64,000 bases of DNA from an uncultured Phycisphaerales bacterium (GTDB taxonomy: Bacteria; Planctomycetota; Phycisphaerae; WQYP01), in assembly GCA_903845195.1 (NCBI GenBank), contig CAIMWO010000071.1, positions 1 to 64,000 on the forward strand, written 5' to 3'. The notes under the pieces were generated by a model. The model made no database searches. It worked only from the letters and a program-made list of their open reading frames with translations, and was not told the DNA's origin. Positions within the stretch are counted from its first letter, which is position 1; each line of letters begins with the position of its first letter. This document shows, piece after piece, positions 60,221-64,000 of this stretch. Both the position numbers and the translations under genes were made by a program.

Positions 60221-60442
60221 ATGGTCATGGACTTCTCTGCATCCAGTCTCTTGTCAGGCATGCTGGTCGGCTCGATCGGCACCGGCCTCTTCATCTACGG
60301 CAAGAAGGCCGAGCGCTATATGCACCTGGCCGTCGGCATCGCGCTATGCATCATCCCCATTCTTATCACCAATCCCTGGGCGCTATGGGGAACCACCCTT
60401 GCGATCCTCGCCGGACTTTATGCGATTCGTAACTCCATCTGA
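60221..60442 (+). CDS. Small two-helix membrane protein
   Basis: A 73-residue protein with two or three hydrophobic segments (LLSGMLVGSIGTGLFIYGKK, MHLAVGIALCIIPILITNPW, ALWGTTLAILAGLYAI). This arrangement, a GSIGxGxFxYGKK start then a Pro-containing second helix, is that of a family of short bacterial membrane proteins sometimes labelled amino-acid-transport-related; the role is unproved. It follows the MFS gene by 92 nt. ATG 60221 or the internal ATG 60227 may start it. Confidence 0.7.
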   Translation: MVMDFSASSLLSGMLVGSIGTGLFIYGKKAERYMHLAVGIALCIIPILITNPWALWGTTLAILAGLYAIRNSI

Positions 60443-60478
60443 TGCCGTTCACCCATCCCGCCCCATCGAATTCCCATC

Positions 60479-62680
60479 TCATTTCAGCAACTTCTTGAGC
60501 TCCGGAATAAACGGAATCTTGATGCTCGACTCCGGCTGCGGCAACACCGGCGGCTTGAGCGTCACCATGCCGCCCAGAAAAAGCTCCCGGTTGCTCGGGT
60601 CTGGCGGCGCCCAGGCACGCACAAACGTTTTCGCGCTGCCGTCATTGTCGTAAACGGCGATGTTCATCTGCGCTGTCAGCCCCGGCGCCGCGAAGATCCC
60701 TTTTCGCGGTATCGCCAGCGTGACGTTGTATCGATCCTCACGCACGTCCAAATGCAACGGAATAACCTCAGCCTTCTCATCCCGCGGTTTGGCGTAACCA
60801 TCCCATATTTGCTTGCCCTTTTCGGCAAATGGGAACACGACCAGCCGTGTCCGCGCCGGCTCGCCCTGTGCCGTGCGCGACAGCCACGTCAACTCGATCG
60901 CATCGCTCAGCAGATCGCCCGGCCCCGTGAACTTCGGCCAGAACACGTGGTGATCGTCATCCACATGGACGCGCACGTACAGGTGCGTATCGTCGGCGAT
61001 CATTTCCCAATCTGCCGAACGCTTCTGCGGTTCATCGGCGCGCGGCGTCCACGCATACGTGCTGCCGCGATAGGCATCATGCCAGCCGTTGTCGCCGCCC
61101 AGCGCAATGTTCTTCACAATCGGCACCGTCGCCGCCGGCACCACGGCAATCCGCCGCTTCAGCAATACCTGGTGCGTCCGTCCGCGGCTGTCGTTGAACC
61201 GGACGACAAATTCCACCTGCGGCGGCGGCAATTCCCCCCGCTGCTGCTTGCAGTACAAACTCATCCGCCATTTCTCTTTCTGGCCCGGCGCCAGATGACG
61301 CATCGTGTACGCCACATGCAGTTCCCACGGCAAATCAAAACTGTCTGTGAAAGGATTGGCGTTATCGCGCTCGGTCGCCGTCGCCAGATTCCGCGCCGAG
61401 GCCAGCCTCACCTCCACGTCAATCGGCACGCTCAGCGGATTCGACAGCGCCAGCCGCATCGGCCCTTCCTCAACCGGCTTGCCCGAATCTTTCCCCATCG
61501 GCTGTTCCAGCACGCCCTCGATGCCCAGCGATTTCTCGTCGATCTTCGCCGCTTGATCGATCAGCGCCCGCTCTTCCGCCAGGATCGTGTCGGCCGGAAG
61601 GATGTTGGCCCCCTTGCCCTCCGCGCTGCCGCCAAGCTGCACCAGCGCCACCGTCATTTTCCCGGCGCTATCGATCTTGAGCAGCGTGTAATGACGCAAC
61701 ATTTCCGCCCCATCCTGCTCGATCGCCGCGGCCGTCGCACCCAGCGTGAAATAGGCGATGCCGTCCACCGCCGGGTCCGCGGCATACGCACAGGTATCGC
61801 CGGCAAACACCCCCAGAATCTTCGCCGGACGCAGCCCGCCGCTGAAATTCCCTCCCATCTCCGGGCCTTCCACGCTCACGATCGGTTTGCGATTGAAGTC
61901 CACCAGCAGTTCATGCACTTTGATCCAGATATCCCGCGACCGCCCCTGATCATGCCACATCGGATGATGCAGCAGCACCAGCACCCCCGCAGCACGATGC
62001 GCATCGAACGTGCGATTGAGATCCGCCTTCAGCCACGCCAACTGGCTGTCGCTGTCTTTTCCGGCATCCTCGCCGGCTACGGCCAAATCTTCGCTATCCA
62101 GCACGATTGCATGCACATCGCCCACATCGAGGCTGTAATGCCTCGGACCGATGTACTTCTGGTACAACGCCGCGAAGCGGCGATCCGTTGGATCGAGCGT
62201 CCCCGAAAGCAAATCCCGCGGCCCCAAGCACGGATACCACGGCATCGTCAGCGCATCGAGCTTCCCCCGCACCGCCTGCACTTGGGTCAGATAAGTTTGC
62301 CCAGACCGCGTCATCCCCTGCACCAGGTTGCCCAATGTCAACACCAGATCAGGCTTTAGTAGATTGAGTTCGCTGACCGTTTGTCGCAAGTACGTTTCTG
62401 ATGCCGCGTTCGTCGGCGAAAGATCGCCGAGGATCGCAATGCTGCTGGCCGACTGCCGCGGCGGTACCGGCAACCGCAGACCATACGTGCCGGGATGCAC
62501 CGCAAACCCGCGCATCGCGGGGAATTCATCCAACTTCTGAATCGTCGGCGCGGGTAGATTGTCGAATGCGGGATAGGACGGCGCGGTGGTGGGGGAGTCG
62601 CCCAGCGCTGCGGCCACGAGCGCTAGGCCTCCGATGGCGACGATGCTGGCTCGATGATGTCGGCAAGTGGCTATCCGCAT
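60479..62680 (-). CDS. Secreted metallophosphoesterase-like protein with degenerate metal site and CBM9-like domain
   Basis: A 733-residue protein. Signal peptide at 1-27 (SIVAIGGLALVAAALG). Residues about 80-370 have the order of a calcineurin-like phosphoesterase fold, but key ligands are changed: GDLS (85-88) for GDxH, LTLGNLVQ (115-122, Asn for Asp) for GDLV, GPRD (153-156) for GNHD; LLHHPMWHD (236-244) is retained. A beta domain follows, and the C terminus (about 530-720) resembles a CBM9-type carbohydrate-binding fold: WEMIADDTHLYVRVHVDDDH and LSDAIELTWLSRT. It probably binds rather than hydrolyses, though one metal may still bind. It is downstream of the rpsA terminator. Confidence 0.75.
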   Translation of the reverse strand: MRIATCRHHRASIVAIGGLALVAAALGDSPTTAPSYPAFDNLPAPTIQKLDEFPAMRGFAVHPGTYGLRLPVPPRQSASSIAILGDLSPTNAASETYLRQTVSELNLLKPDLVLTLGNLVQGMTRSGQTYLTQVQAVRGKLDALTMPWYPCLGPRDLLSGTLDPTDRRFAALYQKYIGPRHYSLDVGDVHAIVLDSEDLAVAGEDAGKDSDSQLAWLKADLNRTFDAHRAAGVLVLLHHPMWHDQGRSRDIWIKVHELLVDFNRKPIVSVEGPEMGGNFSGGLRPAKILGVFAGDTCAYAADPAVDGIAYFTLGATAAAIEQDGAEMLRHYTLLKIDSAGKMTVALVQLGGSAEGKGANILPADTILAEERALIDQAAKIDEKSLGIEGVLEQPMGKDSGKPVEEGPMRLALSNPLSVPIDVEVRLASARNLATATERDNANPFTDSFDLPWELHVAYTMRHLAPGQKEKWRMSLYCKQQRGELPPPQVEFVVRFNDSRGRTHQVLLKRRIAVVPAATVPIVKNIALGGDNGWHDAYRGSTYAWTPRADEPQKRSADWEMIADDTHLYVRVHVDDDHHVFWPKFTGPGDLLSDAIELTWLSRTAQGEPARTRLVVFPFAEKGKQIWDGYAKPRDEKAEVIPLHLDVREDRYNVTLAIPRKGIFAAPGLTAQMNIAVYDNDGSAKTFVRAWAPPDPSNRELFLGGMVTLKPPVLPQPESSIKIPFIPELKKLLK

Positions 62681-62729
62681 GCGGGCTCCATGAGGGCAGA
62701 ATTCTGGAAGAACGGATTATAACCGCAGC

Positions 62730-62766
62730 AAAAAGAAAAAGGCCGCGAGTCTTGCAACTCGCGGCC
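62730..62766 (-). terminator. Rho-independent terminator of rpsA
   Basis: Read on the minus strand, a 10-bp stem GGCCGCGAGT / ACTCGCGGCC with a 6-nt loop runs into TTTTTCTTTTT. It lies 47 nt past the rpsA stop and 50 nt before the next leftward start (62680). Confidence 0.92.
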
Positions 62767-62812
62767 CTTTGATTCCTTTGTCAGTCACTGACCAGACCAC
62801 TGGCCACTCGGC

Positions 62813-64000
62813 TTATCCTTCGAGGCCGCCCTTGTACTTCTTGGCGGGACGGTCTTCGTCGGTGCTCTCGGTGGTGTCGCCACCGGCGCCCCACTGGGCG
62901 CGCTTCAGCGACAGGCCGATCTTGCGGTCGTCGATGTCGACCCGCAGGATCTTCACTTCCACCTCGTCGCCGATCTTCACCACGTCGGTCGGATTCTCGA
63001 CCTTGTCGTCGCTCAGTTCGGAAACGTGCAGCAGGCCTTCGAGGCCCGGCTCCAGCTCGACGAACACGCCGAAGTTGGTGATCTTCGTGACCTTGCCCTT
63101 GACGATCATGCCCGGCTGGTAGTTGGTCGGGATGGCGTGGAGCCACGGATCTTCGGTCATCTGCTTGAGGCCGAGGGCGACGCGGTTCTTTTCCTGATCG
63201 ACGCTGAGCACGACGCACTGAATTTCGTCGGCCTTCTTGAGCAGTTCGCTCGGGTGGGCGACTTTCTTGGTCCAGCTCAAGTCGCTGACGTGCAGCAGGC
63301 CGTCGATGCCTTCTTCGATCTCGACGAACGCGCCGTAGTTGGTGAGGTTGCGAACCTTGCCGGTGATGACGGTGCCCGGCGGATACTTCTCGGCCAGCAG
63401 CGTCCACGGATTGGCTTCGGTCTGCTTCATGCCGAGGGAAATTTCCTGCTTGGCCTTGTTGACGTCGAGGACGACCACTTCGATCTCCTCGCCGACGCTG
63501 ACCATTTCGCTGGGGTGGTTGATGCGCTTGGTCCAGCTCATCTCGCTGATGTGGACCAGGCCTTCCACGCCTTCTTCAAGCTTCACGAACGCACCATAGC
63601 TCATGATGTTCGTGACGGTACCCTTGACGCGGGTGGAGATCGGGTACTTCTCTTCGGCATGTTCCCACGGCGAAGCTTGTTTCTGCTTGAGGCCCAGGGC
63701 GATCTTTTCCTTCTCCTTGTCGACGTTGAGGACGACGACTTCGATTTCCTGGTCCAGCTTGACCATGTCGCTCGGGTGATTGATGCGGCCCCAGCTCATG
63801 TCGGTGATGTGCAGCAGACCATCGACGCCGCCGAGATCGACGAATGCGCCGAAGTCCGCGATGTTCTTGACCGTGCCCTTGCGGGTCTGGCCGATGATGA
63901 TTTCGCTGAACAGTTTCTGCTTGGCTTCGCCGCGGAGCTTCTCGAGCAGTTTGCGGCGGCTGATGACGATGTTGCGGCGTTCGAGGTCGATCTTGAGGAT
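62813..64000 (-). CDS. rpsA: 30S ribosomal protein S1 (5' part beyond the window)
   Basis: The last 395 codons are visible; the reading frame continues past 64000. Four S1 domains are seen, each with the GxVxxxxxFGAFV...GLxHxSxxS pattern: GTVKNIADFGAFVDLGGVDG, GTVTNIMSYGAFVKLEEGVE, GKVRNLTNYGAFVEIEEGID and GKVTKITNFGVFVELEPGLE. The C terminus is short and acidic/Gly-rich (ESTDEDRPAKKYKGGLEG). S1 binds mRNA leaders on the 30S subunit for translation initiation. The upstream segment (KIDLERRNIVISRRKLLEKL) is the linker before the third S1 domain of typical six-domain proteins. It ends at a strong terminator. Confidence 0.95.
   Translation of the reverse strand: MLKIDLERRNIVISRRKLLEKLRGEAKQKLFSEIIIGQTRKGTVKNIADFGAFVDLGGVDGLLHITDMSWGRINHPSDMVKLDQEIEVVVLNVDKEKEKIALGLKQKQASPWEHAEEKYPISTRVKGTVTNIMSYGAFVKLEEGVEGLVHISEMSWTKRINHPSEMVSVGEEIEVVVLDVNKAKQEISLGMKQTEANPWTLLAEKYPPGTVITGKVRNLTNYGAFVEIEEGIDGLLHVSDLSWTKKVAHPSELLKKADEIQCVVLSVDQEKNRVALGLKQMTEDPWLHAIPTNYQPGMIVKGKVTKITNFGVFVELEPGLEGLLHVSELSDDKVENPTDVVKIGDEVEVKILRVDIDDRKIGLSLKRAQWGAGGDTTESTDEDRPAKKYKGGLEG

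Noticed and set aside
60752..62359. 535-codon plus-strand open frame opposite the metallophosphoesterase-like gene
   Set aside because: Arg/His/Gln-rich with no motif; antisense shadow.

Overview
This 64 kb window looks like chromosomal DNA of a planctomycete, most likely class Phycisphaerae. The pointers are: a giant surface protein ending in a PEP-CTERM sorting tail with Phycisphaerae-style autotransporter-like beta repeats; a membrane protein with the planctomycetal C-terminal zinc ribbon of the type CPxCxYDLR...CPECG; two proteins carrying pseudopilin-derived segments of the kind expanded in planctomycetes; many ECF sigma factors; GC-rich coding DNA; and the futalosine menaquinone enzyme MqnD. 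The lineage call is inference from protein style, not from a marker tree. No rRNA, tRNA, CRISPR array, insertion sequence or prophage was found.

Layout. 1-6 kb: PEP-CTERM beta-repeat surface protein, closed by a strong terminator. 6.3-12.7 kb: a lone fliN, then a leftward series (two membrane proteins, an orphan HTH antitoxin-like regulator with its own operator-promoter, an M32 carboxypeptidase, a membrane-anchored coiled-coil protein). 12.9-24.3 kb: PAS hybrid histidine kinase, a divergent pair of paralogous lipoproteins, histidine phosphatase, mqnD, a secreted DUF3352-like protein, rpsU (leftward), and an ECF sigma/anti-sigma-like/periplasmic three-gene unit. 24.3-28 kb (leftward): ankyrin protein, trmB, a secreted protein. 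28-35.5 kb: a giant GH2-like protein, a SAM methyltransferase and a GT39 glycosyltransferase. 35.6-37.3 kb: ECF sigma plus an anti-sigma/pseudopilin chimera. 37.3-40.7 kb (leftward): CbiX, GmhA, orphan Phd antitoxin, ankyrin protein, KDG kinase. 40.8-42.2 kb: GH10 xylanase. 42.4-49.2 kb: nuoJKLMN, the membrane-arm half of respiratory complex I. 49.3-51.7 kb: aspartate aminotransferase and a TPR protein. 51.9-54.6 kb: a Gly/Gln/Pro-repeat secreted protein followed by a tightly overlapping ECF sigma - mini anti-sigma - CpxP-like unit. 54.6-64 kb: GNAT acetyltransferase, Gfo/Idh/MocA oxidoreductase, PAP2-like phosphatase, DUF418 protein, MFS transporter, small membrane protein, degenerate metallophosphoesterase and the 3' part of rpsA.

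How it works together. Respiration is represented by nuoJKLMN and mqnD (menaquinone). Plant-polysaccharide use is suggested by GH10, GH2-like and KDG kinase. Envelope biology dominates the rest: surface adhesin, GT39, GmhA, lipoproteins, and three ECF sigma units each linked to membrane or periplasmic partners.

The least explained signals are non-coding: a set of short-period (about 7-10 nt) intergenic repeats, each with a different unit, mostly just upstream of start codons (near 11.4, 43.7, 45.8, 47.6, 49.3, 54.6 and 55.2 kb); a 36-bp exact direct repeat that brackets two membrane-protein genes (6850 and 9264); and a two-module inverted repeat before the oxidoreductase at 55.2 kb that can pair in two alternative ways. 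Among proteins, the 52-54.6 kb ECF unit, the divergent lipoprotein paralogs and several enzyme-like proteins with altered catalytic motifs stand out.
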